Shown one piece after another: positions 23,910 through 33,655 of a stretch of 42,436 nt of DNA (its first letter is position 1; each line of letters begins with the position of its first letter). The stretch is from Haliea sp. (GTDB lineage Bacteria; Pseudomonadota; Gammaproteobacteria; Pseudomonadales; Halieaceae), in assembly GCA_002862465.1 (NCBI GenBank), contig PKDD01000015.1, positions 1 to 42,436 on the forward strand. Reading direction: 5' to 3'. The position numbers and the translations under genes are program-made. The notes under the pieces were generated by a model. That model worked only from the letters and a program-made list of their open reading frames with translations. It ran no database searches and was not told the origin of the DNA.

Positions 23910-24701
23910 ATGAATGAGCAGTATCACGACCATTCGCATCCCGCCCAGCGCATGCGAGTTTCGCTCTTTGTAACATGCCTAGCAGATCTATTTCGACCAT
24001 CGGTAGCTTTCGCTAGTATCAAATTGCTGGAGCAAGCGGACTGTGAAGTTACCGTACCACTGCAGCAAACCTGTTGCGGCCAACCTGCATACAGTAGTGG
24101 CGACTACGACGCCACAGTGCCACTTGCCCAGCAAGTCATCGGCCTGTTAGAAGCGGCTGACTACGTCGTAGTGCCATCCGGTTCTTGTGCCGGCATGATA
24201 TGCCATCACTACCCTAAAATATTGCAAGGAGAGTGGCGCGACCGTGCACTTAAACTGGCGGCCAAGACTTTTGAGTTGACCGCTTTCCTGAACGACATCG
24301 CGCACATAGAGCCGCAGCATAAGAAGCCGTCCAGCACCCTATCCGTCACCTACCACGATAGCTGTGCCGGACTTCGCGAAATGCACATCAAAGAGCAACC
24401 GCGGCAACTTCTGCGGCAACTGTGTGGCATTGAGGTCAATGAGCTTGAAAAGAGCGAAGTCTGTTGTGGGTTTGGCGGTACATTTTGTGCAAAGATGCCC
24501 GAGATATCCGGGAAAATGGTCAATGACAAACTCGATAATGCACTCGCTACCGGAGCTAAAGTTCTTACCGGTGGCGATCTAGGCTGCCTGCTCAATATCG
24601 CGGGCCGAGCGCAACGTCAGGGTGAAGAGATTGAGGTTCGTCATATAGCAGAGTTACTGAGCGGAGATCTGGACACACCCCCTATCGGAGAGGGACCGTA
24701 G
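23910..24701 (+). CDS. lutA: L-lactate oxidation complex, Fe-S subunit LutA
   Basis: The 263-residue protein carries two CCG domains (TCCGQPAYSSGD with Cys55-56, and EVCCGFGGTF with Cys185-186), which bind iron-sulfur clusters in LutA/YkgE and heterodisulfide-reductase-like proteins. It opens VSLFVTCLADLFRPSVAFAS, a LutA hallmark. LutABC oxidises L-lactate to pyruvate at the membrane. AAGGAA nine or ten bases upstream supports ATG 23910; a Met at residue 15 is where conserved homology begins and is an alternative. lutB follows after 3 bases. Confidence 0.9.
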   Translation: MNEQYHDHSHPAQRMRVSLFVTCLADLFRPSVAFASIKLLEQADCEVTVPLQQTCCGQPAYSSGDYDATVPLAQQVIGLLEAADYVVVPSGSCAGMICHHYPKILQGEWRDRALKLAAKTFELTAFLNDIAHIEPQHKKPSSTLSVTYHDSCAGLREMHIKEQPRQLLRQLCGIEVNELEKSEVCCGFGGTFCAKMPEISGKMVNDKLDNALATGAKVLTGGDLGCLLNIAGRAQRQGEEIEVRHIAELLSGDLDTPPIGEGP

Positions 24702-24704
24702 TCT

Positions 24705-26129
24705 ATGGAGCAACGTAGAGACACCTTTATTGACAATGCCAGCGCGGCGTTAAAAAATCTCAAGCAAGCCGAGCGCCGCGATATTATCGCGTCATTTGCG
24801 CCGCAGATACGCGCAGCTGCAATCGACAGTTTCGAGGGCTTTGGCGACTTGCGGAGTCATGTAAAGAAAATTCGACAGCACAGCCTGGATAATCTGGACT
24901 ATTACCTCAGTCAGTTTGAAAAGGAAGCCGTGCACAACGGTAATCAGGTTCACTTTGCGCGCGACGGTGAGGAGCTGAACAGCGTCGTCCTCGATATCTG
25001 CCAGCAACATGACGCACGGCGTGTCGCCAAAGGAAAATCCATCGTGACGGAGGAGACCGGACTGAACAGCTTTTTGCAAAGCGCTGGGCTCAGTGTGATG
25101 GAAACCGACGTGGGAGAATATATTGTTCAGCAGGCAGGGGAAAAGCCGAGCCATATCGTAACCCCAGTACTGCATAAATCTGCAGACGAAATTCGCGAAC
25201 TATTTCAAGAAAAGCATGATCTGGGCCCCAGAGATTTACACAACACCTCTGACCTAGTTGTTGAAGCCTGTAATGTACTGCGAGAACATTTCCTGCAGGC
25301 TGAAGTAGGTATTATTGGTGCCAATGCACTAATTGCCGAGAATGGATATTGCATGCTCGTTACCAATGAGGGTAACGGTGACCTCTGCGCCAACCTACCC
25401 AAGGTATTAATTGTTTGCACGACCATCGACAGAGTACTGCCGCGAGCAGAGGACGCAACGGCAATGTCACGATTGCTGGCTCGCTCAGCGACAGGCCAGC
25501 CCCAAAGTTGCTATACAAGCTTCTACTCAGGACCCCGTCGAGAAGGTGAACTCGACGGGCCACTGGAAACCCATTTCGTGCTTCTGGATAACGAGCGCAG
25601 TAATACCCTCGCCAGCAATTACCGTGAGATACTCGAATGCATCCGCTGTGGTGCCTGCTTGAATCACTGCCCGATTTATACCAGTGTGGGAGGCCACGCC
25701 TACGATTCAGTTTATCCGGGTCCCATGGGTTCAGTGCTGACACCGCTATTGACCTCTTTAGAGCAAAGTCATTTACTTCCCAATGCATGCACCAGCTGCG
25801 GTCTGTGCGAAGAGGTATGTCCGGCGGACATTCCCTTGCCGGATTTGTTGCGTGATTTACGACACGACGAGAGCACAAAAAAACTATCTGCGCCGCGCTG
25901 GCGATACGGGCTGAAGCTGCATAGCTGGCTGGCGAGACACCCATCGACTTATCAGGCACTGACCGCTATAAGCATTGGCATATTGTACCGATTAGGTCGC
26001 AAAAGAGGGGGCTTTTCAAAGCTGCCTTTTGGCAGCGGATGGACCAGTCAGCGTGAATTTCCAGCCCCTCAAGAAGGCACTTTTATGAAGCTATATAAGG
26101 CGGAGATCAAGCAGAATAATGGGCGGTAG
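24705..26129 (+). CDS. lutB: L-lactate oxidation complex, Fe-S subunit LutB
   Basis: The 474-residue protein contains an LUD fold (with SIVTEETGLNSFLQ and EVGIIGANALIAENG-type segments) followed by two 4Fe-4S motifs, CIRCGACLNHCPIY and CTSCGLCEEVCPADIP. The arrangement and length match LutB/YkgF. It passes electrons from lactate oxidation within the LutABC complex. A ribosome binding site (GGAGAGGGA) lies in the end of lutA, and lutC starts 11 bases before lutB stops, so all three are made from one transcript. Confidence 0.92.
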   Translation: MEQRRDTFIDNASAALKNLKQAERRDIIASFAPQIRAAAIDSFEGFGDLRSHVKKIRQHSLDNLDYYLSQFEKEAVHNGNQVHFARDGEELNSVVLDICQQHDARRVAKGKSIVTEETGLNSFLQSAGLSVMETDVGEYIVQQAGEKPSHIVTPVLHKSADEIRELFQEKHDLGPRDLHNTSDLVVEACNVLREHFLQAEVGIIGANALIAENGYCMLVTNEGNGDLCANLPKVLIVCTTIDRVLPRAEDATAMSRLLARSATGQPQSCYTSFYSGPRREGELDGPLETHFVLLDNERSNTLASNYREILECIRCGACLNHCPIYTSVGGHAYDSVYPGPMGSVLTPLLTSLEQSHLLPNACTSCGLCEEVCPADIPLPDLLRDLRHDESTKKLSAPRWRYGLKLHSWLARHPSTYQALTAISIGILYRLGRKRGGFSKLPFGSGWTSQREFPAPQEGTFMKLYKAEIKQNNGR

Positions 26130-26823
26130 CGCACGATCAGAGATTTTTGCCAGCCTGCGTAAAACAGGCCGTGGCGAAACCCAGGAAAATGTTCAGCGAG
26201 AGCGACTGTCTTTGGGTAGCGCGCCTGCGCCTGAGCCTCCGGCTACAGAGGTTTGTGAGGCCTTCATCCTTAATGTCTTGAAAAATCAGGGTAGCGTGGA
26301 TTGCGTGAGCAATCGCTCAGAGGCGGTGCAAGCGATAGCACACTACTTGTATGCTCATTTTCACAATTACCGCCTCGTGACCGGCAACGACTCTCGCCTA
26401 GGAGCCATGCCTTGGAGAGATGCCGGAGTATTACCTCGCTTTGGTAGTCTAGAGGCGGGTGAACCTGTCGCACTTAGCTATGCTCGGCTAGGCGTGGTTG
26501 AAACGGGTGCGGTGGTCACTTGGACCGGCAAGGCCACTCCAGCTGCAAACAACTTCCTGCCGAAGCACCACATTGTTCTGGTAGATAAAAACGATTTAGT
26601 GCTAACGATGGAGAAGGCTTGGGAACGAATTCATCATGCGTTTGAAAAAACAGGCCGCGCACGCGGCATAAACTTTATTGCCGGTCCTTCCAGCACAGCG
26701 GATATTGAGGCGGAATTAGTTTATGGTGCGCATGGACCCCATCGCTGGCATGTCGTGCTGCTTGGTGATGTGCCTGTAGATGCCAGGAATATTGCGAGCG
26801 CTGCTGGCAGCGATCAAACCTAG
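26119..26823 (+). CDS. lutC: L-lactate oxidation complex subunit LutC (LUD domain)
   Basis: The 234-residue LUD-domain protein shows VVETGAVVTWTGKATPAANNF, HHIVLVDKNDLVLTMEKAWER and FIAGPSSTADIEAELVYGAHGP, which match LutC/YkgG. It is the third subunit of the lactate oxidation complex. Its length (YkgG is about 230) and position after lutB are as expected. The stop lies 9 bases from the stop of the convergent SYLF gene, leaving little room for a terminator. Confidence 0.92.
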   Translation: MGGSARSEIFASLRKTGRGETQENVQRERLSLGSAPAPEPPATEVCEAFILNVLKNQGSVDCVSNRSEAVQAIAHYLYAHFHNYRLVTGNDSRLGAMPWRDAGVLPRFGSLEAGEPVALSYARLGVVETGAVVTWTGKATPAANNFLPKHHIVLVDKNDLVLTMEKAWERIHHAFEKTGRARGINFIAGPSSTADIEAELVYGAHGPHRWHVVLLGDVPVDARNIASAAGSDQT

Positions 26824-26832
26824 CAGCAATCG

Positions 26833-27408
26833 CTACAGTTGTGTGTAACTAAATTTCTGCCCGCCCAATGCTGCTTCAAACATTAAGCCGCCGGTCGCTA
26901 TGGTAAATGTAGCCATGCCTTTGCGGTAACCACCGGATGCTGTGACAGCATCGTTACGCCCACCACTGATGCCGGCTGAAGTTCCACCCCCTGTATTGGC
27001 TTCGGCAGAAACGCCAGCCGTGATGACAACCGCCGAAGCCTGAGCACTAAATTCAAAATTACCCGACGTAAAATCATTGAAGGCCTGCTCGTGCTGGAAA
27101 AAAATAATCTGGCTAAACGCCTGTCCTCCGATCTGAGGGCCCAGCGATAACTGAGTCACAGTAGAGTTTCCCACATGCTTGGCATCAACAAATACCTTAC
27201 CTGCGCCGTATCCTCCGCCGACATAAAACAGACCGCCCTTTCCTACGGTTGGAAATACCGCATACCCATAGGACATATTGAAGTATTTTCCACTTTCACC
27301 AGCAGCACTAAATGCCTTTATTGTGTCGCTGTAGCTATTCGCCCATGCAGCAGCAGAACAACCGATGCAAAGGCCAATGAAGAGAACGAGCTTTATAAGT
27401 CTGTGCAT
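26833..27408 (-). CDS. Exported lipid-binding SYLF/YSC84-domain protein
   Basis: Starting at ATG 27408 the product of about 191 residues has a signal peptide (MHRLIKLVLFIGLCIGCSAAAWANS). The SYLF part follows, with YGYAVFPTVGKGGLFYVGGGYGAGKVF, LSLGPQIGGQAFSQIIFF and a glycine-rich C-terminal sheet. SYLF proteins bind lipids in eukaryotes; bacterial ones are exported and of unclear role. AAAGG eight bases before 27408 fixes the start; the open frame runs 13 codons further upstream. A Cys near residue 16 is inside the hydrophobic core rather than a clear lipobox, so lipidation is uncertain. Confidence 0.85.
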   Translation of the reverse strand: MHRLIKLVLFIGLCIGCSAAAWANSYSDTIKAFSAAGESGKYFNMSYGYAVFPTVGKGGLFYVGGGYGAGKVFVDAKHVGNSTVTQLSLGPQIGGQAFSQIIFFQHEQAFNDFTSGNFEFSAQASAVVITAGVSAEANTGGGTSAGISGGRNDAVTASGGYRKGMATFTIATGGLMFEAALGGQKFSYTQL

Positions 27409-27747
27409 AAAAACGACCTTTAATTGAACGCCAGTAGTATGTTTCACGCAGGAATGTAAACTATGACCTGTTGTCTCCGCGCGTTCGTGTTACTAAACCG
27501 CTATTCTGTGTACCCAATTGCTCTAGGTCAAGCCACATCTGTTTGCATTATGACTGCAAAGAGCCCCACAGAGATATAGGGCGGGGCTCTATGACAAAAA
27601 TAGCGCAGGTTGTGCCGAGGTATGACATATCGTGCGATGAAGCGCAGGTTCAAAACTAGACGGGGTAATCTTCGCATCACATCCTGTGCTATATTTGCAC
27701 ATTGTCTTTTCCTCCAGCACATTTAGATCACAGAGCGGAATCATTTT
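27409..27747. other. 339-base divergent gap with a strong stem-loop and a short direct repeat
   Basis: The region between the SYLF gene (minus) and the sugar dehydrogenase gene (plus) holds no credible gene. It contains AGAGCCCC (27560-27567) pairing with GGGGCTCT (27583-27590) across 15 bases. AGCGCAGGTT occurs twice (27602-27611 and 27641-27650). Promoters for both flanking genes must lie here. The stem has no T-run on the plus strand. Confidence 0.5.
27560..27590. repeat. 8-bp perfect GC-rich stem-loop
   Basis: AGAGCCCC (27560-27567) and GGGGCTCT (27583-27590) are exact reverse complements, with a 15-base loop that includes GGG able to compete for pairing with CCC. It lies about 160-190 bases before the sugar dehydrogenase start. 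It could be a 5' leader structure, a small RNA terminator read on the minus strand (a short TTT follows), or a binding site. Confidence 0.45.
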
Positions 27748-29289
27748 ATGCGCAAATTGTTAATTGGCTTGGTGTTGCTAATGCTATCGATCGTTACCAT
27801 ACCGGTTTTTTTATTAGCTAGTGGCATCACAGACAGCTCCAGCCTGCGCATCCTTGCCAGTAGCATGTTGGGCATAGCAGGTCCTGCAGCTAATAGTGAT
27901 GTCATGCGTCAAGAGTATAACGTCCCCGAGGGTTTTACGTTGGAGCTTTACGATGCAAACCTGCCTAGAGCACGTTTTTTACTTTTCACGCCAGCGGGAG
28001 ACCTATTAGTCAGTAGGCCACATTCCGGTGACATAGTACTGCTCGGGCGCGACGCAAATGAAGACGGTAAGCCCGATACTCGAAAAACATTGATCGAGGG
28101 ACTAGAGCGACCACTAGGAATGGATATCAGCGGCAAGTGGCTATATATTGCGGAATCAAACCGCGTAAGCCGCATTCGTTTCGACAGTGACACGGGAACA
28201 GTGGAGGGTGTCCTGCAGCCTGTCGTCGAGGGCTTGACTGATAATGGCAACCATTGGAGCAAAACCATTCGCATAGGCGAGGATCAAAAACTGTATTTAG
28301 CTCAGGGATCTACTTGCAATATTTGTGAGGAAGAAGATTCCAAACGTGCAACCCTCATGCGTTTTCAGCTTGATGGCAGCCAGCCAGAAATTGTTGCGAC
28401 AGGGCTGCGCAATAGTGTTGGCTTTGACTGGGCACCTTGGAATGGCGCACTCTATGCCACTGAGAACGGACGCGACTTGTTGGGCGATGATCTACCCCCC
28501 TGTGAATTGAACCAGATAGAGGCGGGCAATTTTTATGGGTGGCCGTACTTCTATGGTGACAACATTCCCGATCCAGACATGGGCGCTGATCCACTCGCAA
28601 GCGATCGCGATCCGGTTGCTCCCGCACACAATTTTCGCGCTCATAACGCACCGTTAGGGATGACTTTCCTTGATGCAAATACTCTCCCTAAATCGTATGA
28701 GCGTGCCGCCCTGGCAGCATTGCACGGCTCTTGGAATCGCAGTTCCCCTGACGGCTATAAAGTCGTGTCGCTTCATTGGGGAGAAGATGGCATCGAAGAG
28801 CGCGATTTCCTGACCGGTTTCGACCGAAGCGGCGTAATCAGTGGCCGTCCGGTTGATGTCGCTCAGGGACCCGACGGTGCTATTTATGTCTCCGATGATT
28901 ACGCCGGAGCCATCTATCGAGTTCGCTACGATGCAACCGACAACAATACCGATGTCGCCTTTGAACTGCCCACGGTGAACCGTCTCGACGCGCAAGTGCC
29001 AGAATGGCTGGCTACAGCCAATATGGAAACTATGGCAGGTCAGGGGCGTGCGCTTTATCAACGCTACCAGTGTGAAGGTTGTCATGAACTGGGCGAGAAC
29101 CCCAAGCGATTAGATAATCTGCATGAGCGTCTCGGTTATGCAGCGGTCATCGAGGTACTGACAGCGCCGCCGTCGCCCATGCCTCTATTCCCTCTAACTC
29201 AATCTGAGCAACGAGAACTCGCTGTTTTTTTATTATGGCAACCACATTTAAGCCCCGATGACGAACACTTGTTTTCTGTACCTTTGTGA
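27748..29289 (+). CDS. PQQ-type sugar dehydrogenase (glucose/sorbosone family) with C-terminal haem c motif
   Basis: The 513-residue protein has an N-terminal membrane or signal helix (about 3-25). A six-bladed GSDH beta-propeller follows (about 55-395), with LERPLGMDISGKWLYIAESN, NHWSKTIRIGEDQKLYLAQG, ENGRDLLGDDLPPCELN and ALHGSWNRSSPDGYKVV. At the C-terminus CEGCH (442-446) binds a covalent haem c, with MPLFP (M478) as a likely axial Met, in a short cytochrome domain of about 75 residues. It would oxidise an aldose-like substrate in the periplasm and pass electrons to its own haem. The next gene overlaps its stop. PQQ dependence follows from family membership only. Confidence 0.85.
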   Translation: MRKLLIGLVLLMLSIVTIPVFLLASGITDSSSLRILASSMLGIAGPAANSDVMRQEYNVPEGFTLELYDANLPRARFLLFTPAGDLLVSRPHSGDIVLLGRDANEDGKPDTRKTLIEGLERPLGMDISGKWLYIAESNRVSRIRFDSDTGTVEGVLQPVVEGLTDNGNHWSKTIRIGEDQKLYLAQGSTCNICEEEDSKRATLMRFQLDGSQPEIVATGLRNSVGFDWAPWNGALYATENGRDLLGDDLPPCELNQIEAGNFYGWPYFYGDNIPDPDMGADPLASDRDPVAPAHNFRAHNAPLGMTFLDANTLPKSYERAALAALHGSWNRSSPDGYKVVSLHWGEDGIEERDFLTGFDRSGVISGRPVDVAQGPDGAIYVSDDYAGAIYRVRYDATDNNTDVAFELPTVNRLDAQVPEWLATANMETMAGQGRALYQRYQCEGCHELGENPKRLDNLHERLGYAAVIEVLTAPPSPMPLFPLTQSEQRELAVFLLWQPHLSPDDEHLFSVPL

Positions 29290-30056
29290 CGGGTATACCT
29301 GTGTGTGACGATATCAATGTCTTGACCTACAACATTCATAAAGGTTACTGCACTGGTAATCGTCGGTTTGTGTTGAAGGCTATGCGCGATCGTATCGCCG
29401 AAACCGGTGCAGATATTGTCTTTCTGCAAGAAATTCATGGGACAGCCATGGAAAGTAGTGCCAAGCGTCGGCGTTTCTCTTACCCGGATCAGCCGCATTT
29501 TGAATACTTAGCTGAAGAGGCTTGGCCTCACTTCGCCTACGGACGCAACGCAATATACCGTAAAGGAGATCATGGTAACGCCATTTTGAGCAAGCATCCT
29601 TTCGTCAGCTGGGAAAATATCGATATTTCAGTTTTCCGAGGCTCCAATCGCAGCATCTTGCACGGTGTAATTGAACTACCCAGAAAGAATAGTCGTCTAC
29701 ATACCTTGTGTGTCCACTTTGGACTGCTGGAGCAGGAGCGCCGCGAGCAACTGCAAGCTCTCACTGACAGAATAAAACGCCATGTCCCCGACAATGAGCC
29801 ATTAATCATCGCCGGGGATTTCAATGACTGGCGCCGCCGCGCAGGCTACCAGTTGTATACTGAACTGGACTTAGAGGAACTGTTCGTAAAGCTGCATGGT
29901 CGTCACGCCCTGACCTTCCCCGTTTGGGCGCCGCTGCTGCCAGTGGATCGCATCTACTATCGTGGATTGAAACCAACCGCTTGCAAACGTCTCAGTACTG
30001 AACATTGGCGCGAACTCTCTGACCATGCAGCACTTTTTGGCGTGTTCCGCCTTTGA
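29286..30056 (+). CDS. Endonuclease/exonuclease/phosphatase-fold protein
   Basis: The 256-residue protein shows the EEP fold: VLTYNIHKGYC, TGADIVFLQEIHG (metal-binding Glu), GNAILSKHPF, LHTLCVHFGL, LIIAGDFNDW (Asp/Asn) and the terminal SDHAALFGVF (Asp-His). This resembles YbhP of E. coli. Substrates of the group range from DNA and phosphoinositides to cyclic phosphodiesters, and none can be assigned here. The start is GTG 29286, overlapping the dehydrogenase stop in GTGA, so it is translationally coupled to that gene. No signal peptide is seen. Confidence 0.85.
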   Translation: MTGIPVCDDINVLTYNIHKGYCTGNRRFVLKAMRDRIAETGADIVFLQEIHGTAMESSAKRRRFSYPDQPHFEYLAEEAWPHFAYGRNAIYRKGDHGNAILSKHPFVSWENIDISVFRGSNRSILHGVIELPRKNSRLHTLCVHFGLLEQERREQLQALTDRIKRHVPDNEPLIIAGDFNDWRRRAGYQLYTELDLEELFVKLHGRHALTFPVWAPLLPVDRIYYRGLKPTACKRLSTEHWRELSDHAALFGVFRL

Positions 30057-30351
30057 GGTTTGATAGCGATCCGAAGTTGAGTCTTATCGATTGAATTACC
30101 TAGGCAGACCTGCTTCGACCGTGCAATGTGACAGGTGCATGAAGAGGAAAACGTCGAAAGAGTGCATCCATGGTGATGGCATTATAATGGGACAGCCCGC
30201 AGCATGCGACGCTCCCAAGTCACACATTCACCAGCGCGCTAAGGCCTTGCATCAACAAAACTTCGCCTTACAAAGTCTACATTGGTATTATCCAAGCTAG
30301 CGTATATCAGCCAAAGTCTGTATCCGTCTAATAACTATAGAGTGCTATATC

Positions 30352-32154
30352 ATGGGTTTTAAAAATATCCTGGCAACATTGGCTGAAATGCCCACCCTGT
30401 TGGAGGTCCAAAAAGAAACAAAAGCTCGGCCGTTGACCACTAAGGATTGTTTCGCAGCAAGAGTAGAGCGCACTGCGGCGCGCTTTCCTAGGCATACTGC
30501 TGTCATATTTGAAGGTCAGAGCCTTACATGGATGGAGCTAAACGCTAGAGCTAACCAGTGCTCAAGCGCCCTGCGCGCACATGGCTTGGTCGCTGGAGAT
30601 GCGGTAAGCCTCATCATGGAAAATCGTATCGAGTTCCTAACCTCACTTATTGCCCTGAATAAGCTCGGAGCAATTGTCGCGCTGATTAATACCAACCTAA
30701 CAGGCCCACCGCTGATACATTCTATTAACGTGAGCGAGTCCAAAATGTGCATTTTCGGCGAAGAGCGCCTGCAAGAAATAACCGATGTGAAGTCCGATCC
30801 CGACCTCCACTGCATCAAACACTGGCTGTTCTCGAAAGACACAAACAAGCAGTCATGTCCTACCTGGGCAACGAATTTTGCCGGTGATGGCCAAGACGAC
30901 ACAAACCCGCCTCAAACGCACCAAAACACGCTAGGTGATGTGGCGCTGTATATGTACACCTCTGGCACTACGGGCCTGCCAAAGGCCTCTATAATAACCA
31001 ATCGTCGCTTCCTGCTATCGTCTGCACTCTCATACAAGGGCGGCATCAAATGTAAGGAGCAAGACTGCATCTATCTCTGTCTACCGCTCTATCATGGCAC
31101 AGGTCTCTTTCTCGGTGCGGGTGCTGCGTTTTCTACCGGGGCATGCATGTTTATCCGACGAAAATTTTCCGGTAGCAACTTCCTCCGCGAGGTCCGCGAA
31201 CATCGCGCAACCTGCTTCATTTATATTGGCGAATTATGCCGTTACCTACTTAATATTCCTGCTCATGCAGACGATCACAAAAATCCCCTGACTCGTATGA
31301 TGGGCAACGGGCTGCGGCCCGATGTTTGGCATGAATTTAAGAGTCGTTTTGGTATCGAACGGATAGCTGAGTTTTACGGTTCGAGTGAGGGCAATGTAGC
31401 GTTCGTCAACATGTTAAACAAGGATTGTACGGTTGGCACAACCAGCGTTCCAATGGCCTTAGTAAAATACGATGTAGATGCGGACGAAATTGTATCCGAT
31501 AAAAATGGCCACTGTGTGCTGGTCGACAACGGCGAGCCCGGTCTGCTACTAGGAAAAATAACAGAGAAAACATCATTTGAGGGCTACACCAATAGAGAAG
31601 CCTCTGAAAAAAAGGTCTTGCACAATATTTTTGAAAATGGAGATGCATGGTTTAACACCGGTGATCTGATGAAAACGATGGACGTAGGATTTTCTTTTGG
31701 ACTGCCACACTTTCAATTCGTCGATCGTGTGGGGGATACCTTCCGCTGGAAATCTGAAAACGTTTCAACCAATGAAGTCGGTGAAGTCATCAATGCCCTG
31801 GCACAGATAGATTTTTGCAACGTCTACGGAATAGAAATCCCGAAGGCTGACGGTAGAGCTGGCATGGCATCGCTGGTGCTGGCGAAAGGGATAGACACAC
31901 TGGATGTCGAAAATTTTTCAAACTATGTCAACGAGCACCTGCCCAGTTATGCTCGACCTGTTTTTCTGCGCATACAAAGTGAATTGGACACAACGGGCAC
32001 ATTCAAGATGGTCAAAGGCGAATTACGCAAGCAGGGATATGACCTAGATAAAGTCAATGACCCTATCTTTGTGCTAAAACCGCGCAGCGATATTTATGAA
32101 CCGCTGACAGTAGACTTTGCAGCTATACTGAAGGCCGGAGAAGCAGGCTACTAA
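30352..32154 (+). CDS. Long-chain/very-long-chain acyl-CoA synthetase, FATP-like
   Basis: The 600-residue AMP-forming enzyme has the P-loop-like MYTSGTTGLPKASIITNRR (201-219), EFYGSSEGNVAF, and a distal WFNTGDLMKTMDVGFSFGLP with FQFVDRVGDTFRWKSENVST. The FATP/FadD6-type variants YTSGTTGLPKA and DRxGDTFRWKGENV place it in the long-chain transport-linked group rather than FadD. It activates fatty acids (or steroid side chains, a possibility in this group) to CoA thioesters. No strong Shine-Dalgarno precedes ATG 30352. It is preceded by a 295-base gap without a credible gene, and faces rhlE convergently. Confidence 0.9.
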   Translation: MGFKNILATLAEMPTLLEVQKETKARPLTTKDCFAARVERTAARFPRHTAVIFEGQSLTWMELNARANQCSSALRAHGLVAGDAVSLIMENRIEFLTSLIALNKLGAIVALINTNLTGPPLIHSINVSESKMCIFGEERLQEITDVKSDPDLHCIKHWLFSKDTNKQSCPTWATNFAGDGQDDTNPPQTHQNTLGDVALYMYTSGTTGLPKASIITNRRFLLSSALSYKGGIKCKEQDCIYLCLPLYHGTGLFLGAGAAFSTGACMFIRRKFSGSNFLREVREHRATCFIYIGELCRYLLNIPAHADDHKNPLTRMMGNGLRPDVWHEFKSRFGIERIAEFYGSSEGNVAFVNMLNKDCTVGTTSVPMALVKYDVDADEIVSDKNGHCVLVDNGEPGLLLGKITEKTSFEGYTNREASEKKVLHNIFENGDAWFNTGDLMKTMDVGFSFGLPHFQFVDRVGDTFRWKSENVSTNEVGEVINALAQIDFCNVYGIEIPKADGRAGMASLVLAKGIDTLDVENFSNYVNEHLPSYARPVFLRIQSELDTTGTFKMVKGELRKQGYDLDKVNDPIFVLKPRSDIYEPLTVDFAAILKAGEAGY

Positions 32155-32222
32155 TGGCCGAGCTCTCGCTTCAACCACTGAGCGGACATCAAGCCTAGAA
32201 AAATTCATGCTGACAGCGACAA

Positions 32223-33527
32223 TTATTTTATGTTGGTGCTAGTTCGCTTTTTTCGCCGTCGCTCGTTTTTCCCCGTAACACTCCGTCCGCGCGATGCGGC
32301 ACTAAGCTTTTCATCGCGGCGGCCACGCCTAGCTGTGGATTTTCTATGTCCTAACGCGCGCGACTTGCGCAGCGGTGCACTGGCAGGCAGTTCATGAACG
32401 GGCTCAAATCCGTCCACGTACTCACGGAAAATATGTCGCTGAATGACTTGTTCGATGTCATTGAGCTGCTTAATCTCGTCCGCGCTAACTAAGGAAAATG
32501 CGTGTCCGGAAGCACCCGCCCGACCCGTCCGACCAATCCGATGAACATAATCTTCGGGTACGTTAGGCAAATCAAAATTAACCACCTGCGGCAGTTGCGC
32601 AATATCAAGTCCGCGAGCCGCAATATCCGTTGCTACCAAAACACGTATCTTGCCGCTCTTAAATGCTGACAAAGCCTTCGTGCGAGCACCCTGACTCTTG
32701 TTACTGTGAATCGCCGAGGCATTAACCCCGGCATTTTCTAAATACGCTGACAGCCGGTTGGCGCCGTGCTTTGTCCGACTGAACACCAATACCTGCTGCC
32801 AATCGTTCTGCACTATAAGCTCACGCAGCAATGCGGATTTACGGATTTTATCCACTGGATAGATCCACTGCTTCACCCTTTCCGCCGGTGTATTGAGGAC
32901 CGACACAGACACCTCCAAAGGGTTATTCATTATTGTTTTAGCAAGTCTCCTAATCTCGTTAGCGAACGTCGCCGAAAACATCAGATTTTGACGCTGCCGT
33001 GGCAGCAACTTAAGAATATGGCGTATATCGTGAATAAAACCCATGTCGAGCATTCGATCAGCCTCGTCCAAGACGAAGACCTCTAAGTCAGAGAATTGAA
33101 CCTCTCCCTGCTGACACAAGTCGAGCAATCGCCCGGGCGTGGCTACCAGAATATCGATCCCATTACGCAATGCGACAATCTGTGCGCTGGGTTTCACACC
33201 ACCAAATACCACTGCCGACCTAAACGGAAGGTGCGCTCCATAGGACGCAATACTGTCGCCAATCTGGGCGGCCAGCTCCCGCGTGGGAGTGAGCACCAGG
33301 GCTCTGATGTACTTAGAATTACTGACTTCGTTGGCATACAGTAATTCTAATATCGGCAATGTAAAACCGGCCGTTTTCCCGGTACCTGTCTGAGCAGCCG
33401 CCATTAAATCGCGGCCAGACAAAACAGCTGGAATGGCAGCCACCTGAATTGGACTAGGTTCACGATAGCCTTGCTCTTCGATTGCACGCAATAGCGGCGC
33501 CGACAGACCCAACTCATCAAATGTCAT
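32223..33527 (-). CDS. rhlE: DEAD-box RNA helicase RhlE
   Basis: The protein of about 434 residues carries the Q motif [55 protein letters not shown] and [10 protein letters not shown]. The C-terminal tail (about 375 onward) is strongly basic ([17 protein letters not shown]), as in RhlE. RhlE unwinds short RNA duplexes and acts in ribosome maturation, cold adaptation and mRNA decay. The start is ATG 33527 with AGAGAG just upstream; a TTG one codon earlier is the alternative. It stands alone. Confidence 0.92.
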   Translation of the reverse strand: MTFDELGLSAPLLRAIEEQGYREPSPIQVAAIPAVLSGRDLMAAAQTGTGKTAGFTLPILELLYANEVSNSKYIRALVLTPTRELAAQIGDSIASYGAHLPFRSAVVFGGVKPSAQIVALRNGIDILVATPGRLLDLCQQGEVQFSDLEVFVLDEADRMLDMGFIHDIRHILKLLPRQRQNLMFSATFANEIRRLAKTIMNNPLEVSVSVLNTPAERVKQWIYPVDKIRKSALLRELIVQNDWQQVLVFSRTKHGANRLSAYLENAGVNASAIHSNKSQGARTKALSAFKSGKIRVLVATDIAARGLDIAQLPQVVNFDLPNVPEDYVHRIGRTGRAGASGHAFSLVSADEIKQLNDIEQVIQRHIFREYVDGFEPVHELPASAPLRKSRALGHRKSTARRGRRDEKLSAASRGRSVTGKNERRRKKRTSTNIK

Positions 33528-33655
33528 CAAAACTCTCTTGGCTTATTCAGGTTAACCACTTATGCAGATGGCCATTTTAGAGCGGCAGTTGCGCTGCAGC
33601 GCTCGGTACCAAGCGTCAAATTCTGATCGCAAGGACTCACCGCCGGCAGGCGGGT

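Noticed and set aside
25360-25959. 199-codon open frame antisense to lutB
   Set aside because: It lies wholly opposite the conserved lutB coding region, has no ribosome binding site and no recognisable domain; it is a composition shadow.
27645-27654. GGTTCAAAAC as a tRNA T-loop
   Set aside because: The bases do not fit the GGTTCRANNCC pattern and no acceptor or anticodon stem surrounds it.
27471-27659. 62-codon open frame in the SYLF / dehydrogenase gap
   Set aside because: It spans the stem-loop, lacks a ribosome binding site and resembles no family.
30091-30300. 69-codon TTG-start frame with CDRC and KECIHGD, like a small metal-binding protein
   Set aside because: No Shine-Dalgarno sequence and no conserved fold; the Cys pairs are not in a known motif. 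The 295-base gap is treated as non-coding.
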